Below, in pieces: positions 1-11,505 of a stretch of DNA of 64,000 nucleotides (positions are counted from its first letter, which is position 1; each line of letters begins with the position of its first letter). Location of the stretch: the NCBI GenBank assembly GCA_008638375.1, contig CM018052.1, positions 30,341,239 to 30,405,238 on the forward strand, given 5' to 3'. The stretch is from Nyssa sinensis (taxonomy: Eukaryota; Streptophyta; Magnoliopsida; Cornales; Nyssaceae). The notes under the pieces were generated by a model. That model saw nothing but the letters and a program-made list of their open reading frames with translations, was not told the DNA's origin and did no database searches. A program made the position numbers and the translations under genes.

Positions 1-1395
1 GAAACCAATTGGTGTGAAATGGGTGTACAAGACAAAGTACAGGCCCAATAGTGAGGTAGATCCCTTCAAAATGAGATTGATGGCTAAGGGTTACAAACAA
101 AATCTAGGTATTAATTATTTTGAGGTATTTGCTCCTGTTGCTAGGCTTGATATAGTTCGTATGTTTGTTTCTTTTGCTGCTCAAAATAATTGAAGAATTT
201 TTCAAATAGTTGTTAAATCTGTGTTCTTGAATGGTGTACTTGAAGAAGAGGTTTATGTTGAACAACTTGCTGACTATGTTATAAAAGGCATGAAAACAAA
301 GTCTTTAGATTGAATAAGATTGTATGGATTCAAGCAAGCGCCTAGAACATGGTATGCACACATTGACTTTTATTTTATTGAGCATGGTTTTAAGAGATGT
401 CCTTATGAGCATACTTAATATATAAAGTCTAATTCACATGGTGATATTCTTATTATGTGCTTATATGTTGATAATTTGATATTTATTGGCAATAATCCCA
501 AGTTGATTTTAGAATTCAGGGAGGCTATGATAGCTTACTTTGAGATGATAGATGTGGGACTAATGTCTTATTTTCTTGGCATTGAAGTTGTTCAAACAAA
601 TGGTGAAATTTTTATTTCACAGAAAAAGTATGCCAGTGATATTTTGAAATGGTTTAGGATGGACAAGTCCAATCCAATTTTGACTCCAGTTGAGGAGATG
701 TTGAAGTTGGTGAAAGATGGTACAGGTGATCTTGTGAATCCAACCTACTTTAAGAAGGTTGGTAGGAATCTTGAGATATTTGACTTCTACTAGGCCAGAT
801 ATTGTATTTAGTGTTGGGTTGATTAACAAATTTATAGAGACTCCACATCAATCTCACTTGCAAGCTGTTAAACGGATTTTGCGATACATTCGAAGTACAC
901 AAAATGATAGTATTTTTTACTCATCTTCTAATAGTTTGGAACTTGTTAGATATACAAATAGTGATTGGGCAGGTGATATTGAGATGCGAAATAGTATTTC
1001 AGGCTATGTATTTCATCTTGGTTCTGATGTATTTTCCTGGTCTTCTAAAAAGTAGCAGGTTATTGTTCTTTGAATAGCAGAGGCAGAGTACAATGCAGCA
1101 AGAAATACTGTTACTCAAGCAGTTTGGTTACGGAGGATGCTTAGTGTTCTACAATACAAGCATGATGGTCCTACAACAATTTTTTGTGATAGCAAGTCAG
1201 TCATTGCATTGATGAACAATCCAGTCTTTCATGGGAGAAGCAAACACATTGACATCAAGTTTCATTTCATTCGTGACTTGGTGAATGACAAGGAGATCTA
1301 GCTTGAATTTTGTCTTTCTGAAGAACAAGTTGTAGATATTTTTACAAAGCCGCCCATAACAAATTCTTTTTTTGAAGTTGAAGAGGTTGCTTGAC
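1..1395 (+). pseudogene. Ty1/copia reverse transcriptase-RNase H remnant (copia-1)
   Basis: This is the C-terminal part of a copia pol polyprotein, entering the window already inside RT. The conserved RT start (KPIGVKWVYK) is read at position 2, followed by MAKGYKQ, then an in-frame TGA near 192. After a damaged stretch around 280-330, RT resumes with LYVDNLIFIG (active-site box YVDN at 464-475, where YVDD is usual) and SYFLGIEV. The RNase H part reads STRPDIVFSVGLI, then SDWAGD, AEAEYNAA, and FCDSKSVIALMN to HIDIKFHFIRD near 1270. Frame changes near 770 and stops near 1055, 1071 and 1300 break it. It ends just before a polypurine tract at 1421-1432. It is clearly non-functional. A second 3' fragment of the same family lies at 23109-23640. 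Confidence 0.93.
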
Positions 1396-1432
1396 ATAGT
1401 GAAGTTTGAAGAGCTTGGTTTAAGGGAGGCAA

Positions 1433-1660
1433 TGTGAGCCAATTAAACCAAGTTAGTAGATTTTTAATAGGACTCTTAATTTTGAGTCCTAGTAGTATTT
1501 AATATATTTTAAATAAGCCTTATCTTAGATAAAAGTTAGGCAATTTATTATTAGTGGGATTAAGAGTTTTTATCTTAATAAAAATAATAGTATTAGTTTG
1601 AATGGAATTAAAAATTTTAATTATATTAGAACTAGACTTTATATATTTTATATATGTGCA
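1433..1660 (+). repeat. 3' LTR fragment of copia-1
   Basis: The LTR starts with TGTGAGCC directly after the polypurine tract TTTAAGGGAGGCAA. It continues with a GAGTCCTAGTAGTATTT segment that is repeated in the fragment at 23429 and, in looser form, in the LTRs of the 60-kb element. The right end cannot be fixed: a clean terminal CA and target duplication are not visible before block A homology begins at about 1795. Confidence 0.7.
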
Positions 1661-3054
1661 TTTAAATTGTGTTTTTTTGTGATCATGTTTTCCAAGGTAG
1701 CATATTGAAGTCTTTGCTGCTTTGTTTTTCAAAGGCTTTAATAATATCATCTTATTGTTTTAGGTCCAACATAATGAAAAATAATACAATAATGTTACAT
1801 TTTTTTTAAATTTCTATTTCAGCTCATATAATATTTATTTGATATTATGTAATATTAATTACATAATTTAAAATATTAATTGTTAATAATACAATATTGT
1901 GTTAATTGATATCATGTTATTTGAAATAAAAACCCGAAACACAAATTTAGAAAGTATAACACTTCACATAATACAAATTAGTTAGTTGTTCGCGTTATGC
2001 GCGGACTTAATCTGTCATTTATGCCATAAAAAATTATATAAATAAATGATAAGTCCGTAAATAATTAATAAATATAGATAAAATGGTTTTTCAAAAAATG
2101 AATGGCAAATTCATAAATATAATTAATAAAATATGGATAAAATGTTCATAAAAAAAGTTGACCAACCGGCAACTCATAAATAACAATAAATTAATAAATG
2201 AAAAATAAAAGTATAAATCAGACATGATAGGGCAAAATTAAAAATTAAATATGATAAAAAAGTAGACAAAATAAATAATAATAGATTAAATGTCGAAGGT
2301 TAAAATAGTCATTTTATTGTGACCAGCAACTATTACATATATATATATATACATACACACACACACACACACTAGTATTGAGCTGTGCTATGCACGGGTG
2401 TTATAAAAATAAATTTATAATTAAATTATATTATAATTTTAAAAATAATATTTTCTTAATTCATACATCATCCCCATGGTCACATGCACTGCCATAGCCA
2501 TAGCCTCTACTATAACCGATGTTTCACTGTCATCAGGACAGCCACTCCATGAATTATAACTTAATTCATAAGTAGCATACTTGATCAATAAAAAACTATT
2601 CACAATAATTTATTTTCTAACTTTTTGCAAATTAATGCAACTTAAGAATTCTAGTTATTTTATAATTTATTGAAAACAAAATTATCATTTTTATATTATT
2701 AGATAAAAAAATAATGTAGTCACTGATTTATAACTAAAAAGGATATAAATCATGTAGCCTAAATGAAGATTGTTCCAATTTCTGTACATATGAGTTTGAT
2801 TATAGTCATATAGATTAACTAAAAGAAATGGGAGAGAAATCTGGGCCATTTAATCTCTTTATCTTTAGATACCTGCACTATATAATAACTTGATAAAAAT
2901 AGCCTTCATGTAATACTCCTCCATGGTCATTACTACATTAATCTGTATATGTCTTGGTGACTATGTGACACTCACCGTTGGAGTAAAGAATTAATTTAAA
3001 AGAAAATAGAAAATCAGAAGTAAAACACATGTTTCCTAGATCGTCGTATTCACC

Positions 3055-3250
3055 ATGTTTTTTTTTTTGTTTTTATGAATCGGTAAGAGGTATTTTGGGC
3101 CAACTTACGTGTACCGGACTAAGTCTCCCTCTCCGTGACAACCAGACCTACACTTTAAACTTTGGCTGCTAACAATCGACACAAAAAAAATTTGAACTCT
3201 TGAAGTTTGAATTTTATCCTCAACGTTTTTACCGCTTATTCAAAAGAGAT
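3055..3250 (-). mobile_element. tRNA-derived SINE (block A copy, decayed)
   Basis: Read on the minus strand, this has a degenerate tRNA-like head (box-B-like AGTTCAAATTT region near 3195), a body, and an end TTACCGATTCATAAAAAC leading into an A-rich tail (T run at 3058-3070 on the plus strand). The block B copy at 16584 keeps a better box B. Both copies occupy the same place in their blocks, so insertion came before the duplication. Target duplications are not clear. Confidence 0.6.
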
Positions 3251-3839
3251 TGGGGATTGGATATTGTATATTGTATATTCAAATTAAAACATGATGCTAA
3301 TTCCATATTATTTTTAAATAATCTTCAAGTAATTCTTGATTTTTAAATAAACTGTGCATTATATGGGAGCGTGAGTGTGGTGACTAGGGAAATGCATGCA
3401 TGTGAGACTAATGACTTAATAAATTTTATGGAGTAAACAAATGATTTGGATTATTATGGATATAAACAAATCTTTATTAAAAAAAAAAAAAGAAAAACAA
3501 AAAATAGGTAAATTTAAAGTGTCACGTTAGATTTTATATTAGAGAAAGAGAAAAATAGAAAATTGTTGGCTCAATTCATGTAAATATACAAAATTGAACC
3601 GTACTATTTTAGAAAGAAAAGAACATATAATTTTATTTTGAGTTAATTAGTATAAGATCACTCAAAATAAGTGTTTACAAGTTAAGGTTTAGAAAAAATA
3701 TTATAACCCCAAAAGTCCTTGAGTTTTTAAATTATGTAAGCGTAGGTCCATTAGTATTGAGGTGGAAATTTTATATTTCGTTTAAGGACCAAATTATCTA
3801 TGCTTTTGTCCCTTTTCGTTTTTATCAATCTCCAACTCA

Positions 3840-6800
3840 TTTGTCATTGCACATACAAAAATAAAAAAAATTGATACTGAGTTTCCTTTTTTATTGGAAA
3901 GTAGATTCATAAATCGTTCTAGTGATATAAGATTTGTAAGATAATTCCTTAGGAAAAATTTTAGTTTTAATTTGAATATAGCCCAAAAAATGCTGAAGTG
4001 ATTGTCTAAATAAGCTGCGGTAAAATGGCCATATCTTCCTCTAGAAAAATAAAAAATAAGCTCCATTTTTTTGTTCGAAAGTAGGCTTATTGAACTTTTT
4101 ATTGATATGAGATTTGCAGGCTAATCATTGGGAGCGTATTGCAATTTTAGTTTGAAGATTGAAAATCTCAGTTGAGTAACAGCCTGAACTTGTTGTGATA
4201 AAATAGTCGTATTTTACTCTAAAAAATTGAATGTGAGCTCTATTTTTTTCGTTAGAAAATAAACTCATAGAGCTTTCTAGTTATATTAGATTTGTAGGCT
4301 AATTCATTGAGTGAAAATTAGGGATGACAATTTGTACTACCCCGTCGAGGACCCGCCTCACCCCGTCAATGACAGGGGATCGGGGCGAGATCGAGGTGGG
4401 GTCTTTAAAATCTCGTTGGGTTTGGGGGATGGTCACCCCATCCGGTTTATATATTAATTTTTTTATTTATTCTTATATATATATATATATATTATATTTA
4501 CTAATAAACAATACTATATAAAATTAGTTTTAAGATTTTTCATATCACACTCATATTATTTTTTCTTATATTAGTTATTTTGGTAATAAAAATTTAATTT
4601 ACCTATCAAAATAAAAGTTTTAACTTACTTAAATATATATATATATATGGGTTCGGGGTGAGGAGGGGTGGGGTGAAGTCGGAGAATATAAATGGGGTTG
4701 GGGTAGGGGTCAAAGTCGAGGTAAGCCTTTAAAAGGGCGGGGTGGGGTCGGGGTCGGGGTTAGGGTTGGGGAAGGACCACCCCGACCCATTGCCATTTCT
4801 AGTGATAATTGCAGTTTTGGTTTGAAGACAATCAAAAAATACTAAATAACAGAAATTCTCTGTTGAGTGACAACCTACACACTCTGTGGTAAAATGGCTA
4901 TATCTTGTCCTAGACAAAGTGAAATTGAGCTCTTTTTTTGTTTAAAAGTATACTCATAGATCTTTCTAGCGATATAAGATTTAGAGGCTAATTCATTGGA
5001 AATAGATTATAGTTTTAATTTGAAACAATCCAAAAATACTAAGTAACAAAAATTCTCTACTGAGTGACAACTTAAATATGCTGTGTTAAAATGACCATAT
5101 CTTACTCCAAAAAAATTAAAATCGAGTTCCGTTTTATTTTTATTGGAAAGTAGACTCATACATCTTTCTAACGATATAAGATTTGTAGGATAATTCATTA
5201 GGAGAGTATTTTAGTTTTAGTTTGAATATAACTCAAAAATACTGAGTAAACAAAATCTCTGTTAAGTGATAACCAAAATATGCTGTGGTATAATGGCTAT
5301 ACATTTCTCTAAAAAAAGATGAAATTGAACTCCATTTTTTGTGTTACAAAGTAGACTCATAGATATTTCTAATGATATAAGATTTGCAGGCTAATTCTTT
5401 AGGAGCAGATCGATTGTAGGTTTAGTTTGAAGATAACCCAAAATTAATGAGTAAGAAAAATTCTCTGTTAAGTGATAGCTTCAACATATTGTGATAAAAT
5501 GACTATATCTTACTATAAAAAAATTAAAAATGAGTTTCATTTAATTTTTGTTGAAAAGTAAACTCATAGAACTTTTTAATGATATAAGATATATAGGTTA
5601 ATTCATTGTAAGCAGATTGCAAGTTTAGTTTGAAGACAACCTAAAAATACTAAGTAGCACAAATTCTATGTTGAGTGAAATTTTGAACATGCTATGGTAA
5701 AATAACTATATCTTACTCTAAAAAAATTGAAATTGAGTTTCATTTTTTTTGTTGGAAAGTAGACTATAGAGCTTTCTAGTGATATAAGAGTTGTAGGCTA
5801 ATTCATTGGAAACATATTACAGTTTTAGTTTGAAGACAACCAAAAAATAACGAGTAATAAAAACTCTCTATTGAGTGACAGCTTTAACGTACTATGATAA
5901 AATGACCATATCTTACTCTAAATAAATTGGATTTGAGTTTCGTTTTTTTGTTGAAAAGTAGACTTCTACAGTTTTCTAATGATATAAGATTTTCGGGTTA
6001 ATTCATTAGGAGCAGATTGCAAGTTTAGTTTAAAGACAACCTAAAAAACCTAAGTAATACAGATTTTCTATTGAGTGATAGCCTAAACATGTTGTGGTAA
6101 AATGACCATATCTTGCTCTAAAAAAATCAAAATTGGGTTTTATTTTTATTTTTATTTTTTTTGGTTGGAAAGTAGACTAATAGAGTTTTCTAGTGATATA
6201 AGAGTTGTTGGCTAATACAGTGGGAGCATATTATAGTTTTAGTTTGAAGACAACTACCTAAAATAATGAGTAATAAAAATTCTTTGTTGAGTGACAATCG
6301 TAGCATCCTATGGTAAAATGGTCATACCTTGCAATAAACAAATTAAAACTGAACTCTATTTTTGTTGTTGGAGAGTACACTCATAAAGATTTCTAGTAAT
6401 ATAAGATTTGTAGGCTAATTTATTAGGAGAATATTACAATTTTAGTTTGAAGGTAAACCAAAAATATTGAGTAACAAAAATTCTTTTTTAAGTAACAACC
6501 TAAACATTATGTGGTAAATTGGCCATATCTTACTCTAAAAAAATTGAAAATGAGCCACTTTTTTGTTTTTGGAAAGTATACTCGTAGGACTTTTTAGTGA
6601 TATAAGATTTGTAGGCTAATTCATTGGGAGTGGATTGCAGTTTTAATTTGAAGACAACCCAAAAATATTGAGTAATAGCAATTTTTTGTCTAGTGACAAC
6701 CTAAACATGTTGTTGCAAAATGACCATATCTCGCCTTAAAAGAATCAAAATTGAACTCGTTTTTTTTTTTTTTTTTCCGTTGGAAAGTAAAATCATAGAG

Positions 6801-7070
6801 TTTTTTAGTAATAAGATTTATTGGTTAATTCATTGAGAGAAGATTGAAACTTTAGTTTGAAGACAACCTAAAAATACTATGTAACAAAATTTCTGCCACA
6901 AAAAAATTTAAATTTCTGTTTTTTTTTTTTTCGTTGGAAAGTAAAATCATAGTGTTTTCTAGTAATAAGATTTATTGGTTAATTCATTGGGAGAAGATTG
7001 AAACTTTAGTTTGAAAACAACCTAAAAATACTATGTAACAAAATTTCTACCACAAAAAAAATTTAAATTT
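3840..7070. repeat. Tandem array A, about 14 monomers of about 200 bp
   Basis: A satellite-like array. Each monomer repeats the same order of landmarks: CATATCTTACTCTAAAAAAA, a T-rich run, TTGGAAAGTAGACTCATAGA, TGATATAAGATTTGTAGGC, TAATTCATTGGGAG, TTTTAGTTTGAAGACAACC and GTGACAACCT. The GATATAAGATTT landmark recurs near 3926, 4103, 4280, 4970, 5174, 5368, 5578, 5782, 5972, 6197, 6396, 6598, 6800 and 6958, which gives spacings of roughly 160-225 bp. Monomers differ clearly from each other, so the array is old. One monomer is split by the hAT-type element at 4319-4801. Confidence 0.9.
4319..4801. mobile_element. hAT-type miniature element, copy A
   Basis: A 483-bp insertion within a monomer. 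Its ends are TAGGGATGACAAT and ATTGCCATTTCTA, imperfect terminal inverted repeats, flanked by GTGAAAAT (4311-4318) and GTGATAAT (4802-4809): an 8-bp target duplication with one mismatch, as expected for hAT transposition. The sub-terminal parts are G-rich on one side and C-rich on the other (GGGGTGG-type repeats) around an AT-rich core. No transposase is present. Copies B and C sit at the equivalent site. Confidence 0.88.
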
Positions 7071-7624
7071 CTGTACGTAAAATGAAATTTCTCTGTCCCA
7101 AAAACATGATTTTCTTATATAATTTTATAAAGAATGTGAATCTTAATTGATAGATCTCGATTTTTATAGTCTAAATATATCATTTTTTTATAAAAAAAAA
7201 AAAATTTTTATATTACAAGTTATTTAATTTTAAAATTTTAAAAACAATCAGTTTCTAATAATTTTGGAATTGGTCGACCATGAATATGAGACATGCGTGC
7301 ATATTCCCAGGGTAATCATTTTTTTTCATGTAGAATATTGTATTATATCCAATTTAAGTCTTATTACTAAAAATTTAATGTTCTTAGTAATTTTTTTTAT
7401 ATTAATATATAAATGCTATAATGTGTATTTTTCTATTCCAATAATTAATAATATAAAAATATTTTTTAAAAAAATTATGAATTATTAAATGATATAATTA
7501 TTAATAATTCATCATGGAATGTAGGCATTAAAATTATTTTCCTCCTCATCATTGTACTACAAAAAAAATATTATAGTTAATTGTAAAATTCTGTATTAGC
7601 CTAAATTCAAAAGTCATTATATAG

Positions 7625-7626
<2 letters not shown>

Positions 7627-7688
<62 letters not shown>
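7627..7688. repeat. Compound (CT)n(CA)n microsatellite, block A
   Basis: About 42 bp of CT repeats run into about 20 bp of CA repeats. The matching tract in block B (20816-20857) is shorter, so length changed after duplication. Confidence 0.95.
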
Positions 7689-8415
7689 GTGCATGCATGC
7701 ATTAGTGTTTGAAAGTCTTAGTTATAAAATGAAGAAAATGTATTCCAATCATCCTTTAAAAAAACAAACAACTCTCTTTACACATTTTTTAACTAAACGA
7801 AAGTTACGTAGAAAAGAACATCAAGTAAGGAAAATAGCGTAAAGTAAAAAAAGAAGGAAAGACCGGTGACGTTTTAGACCATGATTTATATATGATTCTT
7901 CTGAAAATAATTTTGAAATGTGTTTTTAAATATTTTTTAAAATTTATAAAAACTTGTTTGAATATGATAATTTAAAAATAGTTTCAGAGTTGAAAATAGC
8001 TTAAAATTCCATTGCATCTCAGTGGGTTGTTGAATTTTGTATTTGTGTAAAATTTATGTAAATTATATACAAATAATAGAATTTGAGTCTCTATTCATAG
8101 TCAGGCCGATTTTTTTTGAAAATAACCAAAAAAAAACAAATGAATCGGGAGTTTTAGTACATTTCATGTAAATTTCAAACATGAAATAGAAAATCACATG
8201 AAAAGTGGTCCCCTTGAAAGGAAAGAGAACATATGCTAAGGAAGATAGCAGCCACTGCTGTCTTGTCTTTGTATCGGATAAAGTTTGAAATTTTCAATTT
8301 GGTTGGACACGTTTGGGAGGGTGGCTGATGCTTCTGCGTTCAGATTTCTTTATGATTTGACACGTGGCTTTTGAATTTTACACGTTTAAAAAAAAATGAT
8401 ATTAGGTTGACCAAA

Positions 8416-8608
8416 CGGGTCATTCCTAGGCCTTGCCAAACAGGCTAACGGGCTGGGCAATGCCATGGTTGGGCCTGGGACCTGGGCCTAAAAAAAGGCC
8501 CCTCATGGCCCATAGGATCATGTCGTGCTAGTCATGCCCATGCCTGTGCCATGCCCGGATTGGTCCAGCCACTTTACACCTTTATGTCCAGCTATGTTAA
8601 CCTGCTTT
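8416..8608. other. GC-richer unclassified insert
   Basis: Block A homology stops after GGTTGACC at about 8415, and a GC-richer segment follows with GGGCC-type repeats (GGGCCTGGGACCTGGGCC). This composition is typical of some degenerate non-autonomous hAT-like elements, but I cannot identify both termini. It was later split by the SINE at 8609-8873, and sequence of the same insert seems to continue to about 9070. Confidence 0.35.
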
Positions 8609-8873
8609 AACTCCTTTTTTTTTTTTTTTGTGAAGGAAGTGATGGGGTATTATAAATATGAATTACAATGGATCAACTGGACACTCTAACATAATACAAC
8701 TAAGAATCAATCAATATAATTAACCCTACAAAAACCCAAACCAAGAACCTCTCAAATATAAGTCTTGAAAAGTAATGCTCACATTCTCCTAACGAAAAAA
8801 AAAAAAAAGACTCGAACTAACGACATATTCTTTGACAGAGAGTATAAGTGACCAACTGGATTAATCCCGGTTA
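8609..8873 (-). mobile_element. SINE with 13-bp target duplication
   Basis: On the minus strand this reads box-A-like CCAGTTGGTCAC, box-B-like TTAGTTCGAGTC, a body, and CACTTCCTTCAC followed by an A run (8615-8629 as T on plus). The flanks are a perfect 13-bp direct repeat GTTAACCTGCTTT at 8596-8608 and 8874-8886, the mark of LINE-mediated retroposition. There is an internal T run after box B (8800-8814 as A on plus). It differs in sequence from the SINE at 3055. Confidence 0.85.
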
Positions 8874-9069
8874 GTTAACCTGCTTTGGCAGCCCAACAGT
8901 GAGAACTTAGTATATAGTAGTACAAAACTAGCCCAAAGTGAGTTGTTATGTTATTGGGCTGGACTCTCCTAAGGGTAAATTTCCAAGGTCCGGTCTTAAA
9001 ATTGTTCAAGCTTCTTCCACTAAGCCCTGCTGGCTTGTGAGCGTTCAACTGTTGGACAGTAGAATAACA

Positions 9070-10376
9070 TTATACACACTGCTTTTTTTATTTTTATACT
9101 AATTTTATGATTTATAAATATAAGTAAATCCCATATGTATATATTAATAAGAGTGTCACTATCTTATGGTTAAAAAAAAAAAAACTACTAATATTATGAA
9201 AAAAATTAGTATTTATGCAATCACTTGAACAATAACAGTAAGTGCCCAAATCATGACCATAATTGCCAAAAAGAAAACATTAAACATGAAATTTCTATTT
9301 TTTTATATAGAAAATTAGTATGTATTTCCTTTATTTATTGTTTTTTGAAATATTCTTTAAAAAAACTCAAAGTAGTTTCTCCCATTAATAATAGTTATTT
9401 TTTCGGAAAATTTAATCCCGAATTTTGAAATGATATTGTTAGAAAAACAGGTTCCCACTCTCAAAGTAAGGTTCTTAGCAACTAGTATAAAATTTCTAAT
9501 TCCCAATATTCAATAATTTAAATAGACTTTGATAACAATGTGTTATAGAACAAGCTATTAGTATAATCAATGGCTTTGGAGTTCTTTCATACCTAGGTAA
9601 ATATGTACAAATATATGGTCATAATGCTCAAGGACAGAGCCAGAACATGCCCCCTCAATATTTTTATAATTTTTATTTTATTTTTAAAATATGCCCCTTA
9701 AACTTATATTTTTGCCTCACAGATCTAAAATTCTTCATATTTTAATTTTAATTTAACTCCTCAATTGGACTTTTGTCAACTTTTTGAAATTTTTTGTTGA
9801 AAATGGCATGCGACACCCAGTAGGGGGCATAAATACAACTACAATCAACAAGTATATTATTTTGATTCATACATGCATGTTAACAAGATATATATACAGA
9901 CAATCAATCTCATTTTCAAGAAGAAAAAAAAGAAAGGCTGATAAAATAATCACACCGTGCTACTACTTTCATATCTTTTTCAATAAGAAAAGGCTAATGG
10001 AATAATCGCGCCGTGCTATTACATCCATATACGAGTGTTAGTGTGAATTCACACAAATTTTATAAAATATATTTTTTTAAATGTGAAAATGACATGCGAC
10101 ACCCAGTAGGCAGCACAATGTGAGCCCAAGACATTTTATAGCGGCACAGTACTCCTGCAAGTGGAGCCGGTTACATTGTCCCAGCCATGGGCCGAAAAAG
10201 ACTACACAGTTCAAAACAAGTTCAGAAAAAAGTTGCATTATTTATTGCATTTAGAACAAGACAGGCAGCGTCATTGTCATATGCTGCTATGCATGGCAGT
10301 GAGAGTGACTCTCTCTATCACTTGCCTTACGTGGAAATATGGGATTTTTTTGTTTTGGATCCAACAGTATAAAAAC
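9070..10376. other. Unclassified AT-rich spacer with short direct repeats
   Basis: No recognisable gene. An 18-bp direct repeat CATGCGACACCCAGTAGG lies at 9807-9824 and 10093-10110, with an upstream extension differing by one base. Between them a shorter motif around TAATCRCRCCGTGCTA occurs twice, near 9950 and 10005. The stretch 10110-10375 is GC-richer and unlike its surroundings, but its short open frames resemble nothing I recognise. Confidence 0.4.
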
Positions 10377-11355
10377 TTACATTTTTTTTCAAATTTCTAT
10401 TTCAGCTCACATAATATTTATTTGATATTATATAATATTAATTATATAATTTAAAGTGTTGTTAATAATATAATATTATATCGATTGATATCATGTCATT
10501 TGAAATAAAAACCCGAAACACAAATTTAGAAAATATAACACTTCACATAATACAAATTAGTTAGTTGTTCGCATTATGTGCAGGCTTAATTTGTCATTCA
10601 TGTCATGAAAAAATTACATAAATAAATGATAAGTTCATAAATAATTAATAAACATAGATAAAATGATCTTTCAAAAAATGAATGACAAGTTCATAAATAT
10701 AATTAATAAAATATGGATAAAATGTTTATAAAAAAAGTCAACCAACCGATAATCTTATAAATAACAATAAATTAATAAATAAAGGATAAAAGTATAAATA
10801 AGACATGATAGGGCAAAATTGAAAATTAAATACGATAAGAAAGTAAACAAAATAAATAACAACAGATTAAACGTCGAATGTTAAAATAGTCATTTTATTG
10901 TGGCAAACAACTATTACTTATATATATATATATATATATGTGCATACACATACTAATATTGACCAGTGTTATGTACGGGTGTTATAAAAATAAATTTATA
11001 ATTCAATTATATTATAATTTTAAAAATAATATTTTCTTAATTCGTACATCATCCCCGTGGTCACATGCACTTCCATAGCCATAGCCTCTACTATAACCGA
11101 TTTTCACTGTCATCAGGACAGCCACTCCATGAATTATATCTTAATTCATAAATAGCATACTTGATCAATAAAAAACTATTCACAATAATTTATTTTCTAA
11201 CTTTTTGCAAATTAATTCAACTTAAGAATTCTAGTTATTTTATAATATATTGAAGACAAAATTATCATTTTTATATTATTAGATAAAGAAAATAATGTAA
11301 TCTCTGATTTTTAACTAAAAAGGATATATAAATCATGTAGCCTAAATGAAGATTG
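10377..11355. repeat. Segmental duplication, block B part 1 (unit 2)
   Basis: Collinear with 1795-2772 of block A. It is cut by copia-2 at 11356 and continues at 16294. Confidence 0.92.
11351..11355. repeat. Target site duplication of copia-2 (left)
   Basis: GATTG here and at 16294-16298 flank copia-2. Block A carries the undisturbed single copy at 2768-2772, within GAAGATTGTTCC. Confidence 0.95.
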
Positions 11356-11492
11356 TGTGATGTGAAGAATGTATTTATTTAATATATGTATTGTATATAT
11401 TTTAGGAAATAGTTTTTAGGGTTTAGCGTTTTCTTATATATACAAGTGTATTGGTTCGACTTGTTTAATGAAAATAATAAATTCAATTTTCA
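11356..11492 (+). repeat. 5' LTR of copia-2
   Basis: 137 bp, starting TGTGATGTGAAG and ending AATTTTCA. Against the 3' LTR it has an extra TGTGA at the very start (a tandem copy of the first five bases) and lacks 8 bp in the TTTATT repeats. A TATATATA box lies near 11433. The LTR is short for a copia element. Confidence 0.93.
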
Positions 11493-11505
11493 TGGTATCA
11501 GAGCC
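11493..11505 (+). other. Primer binding site of copia-2
   Basis: TGGTATCAGAGCC begins immediately after the LTR and is complementary to the 3' end of plant initiator-Met tRNA, the usual primer for plant copia elements. Confidence 0.93.

Larger units (their letters stand above)
1795..8415. repeat. Segmental duplication, block A (unit 1)
   Basis: The sequence from about 1795 to 8415 aligns collinearly with block B (10377-11355 plus 16294-21720), and its array part aligns with block C (30871-34200). It holds an AT-rich start, a SINE, the monomer array with a hAT-type element, a CT/CA microsatellite and a conserved 270-bp tail segment. Relative to block B it lacks about 150 bp near 8020, where B carries a segment at 21190-21340. 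No gene is seen in 1795-3050 or 3250-3840. Confidence 0.9.

Noticed and set aside
3055..3250. tRNA gene
   Set aside because: Only a box-B-like sequence is convincing, no cloverleaf can be drawn, and an A-rich tail follows, so a SINE fits better.
3840..7070. CRISPR array
   Set aside because: Repeats are long, diverged and contiguous with no unique spacers, and the context is plant nuclear DNA.
10161..10454. Possible small gene with MEPVTLSQPW and MGRKRLHSSK starts
   Set aside because: Two overlapping frames without a recognisable domain, and the right end runs into duplicated non-coding block B sequence.
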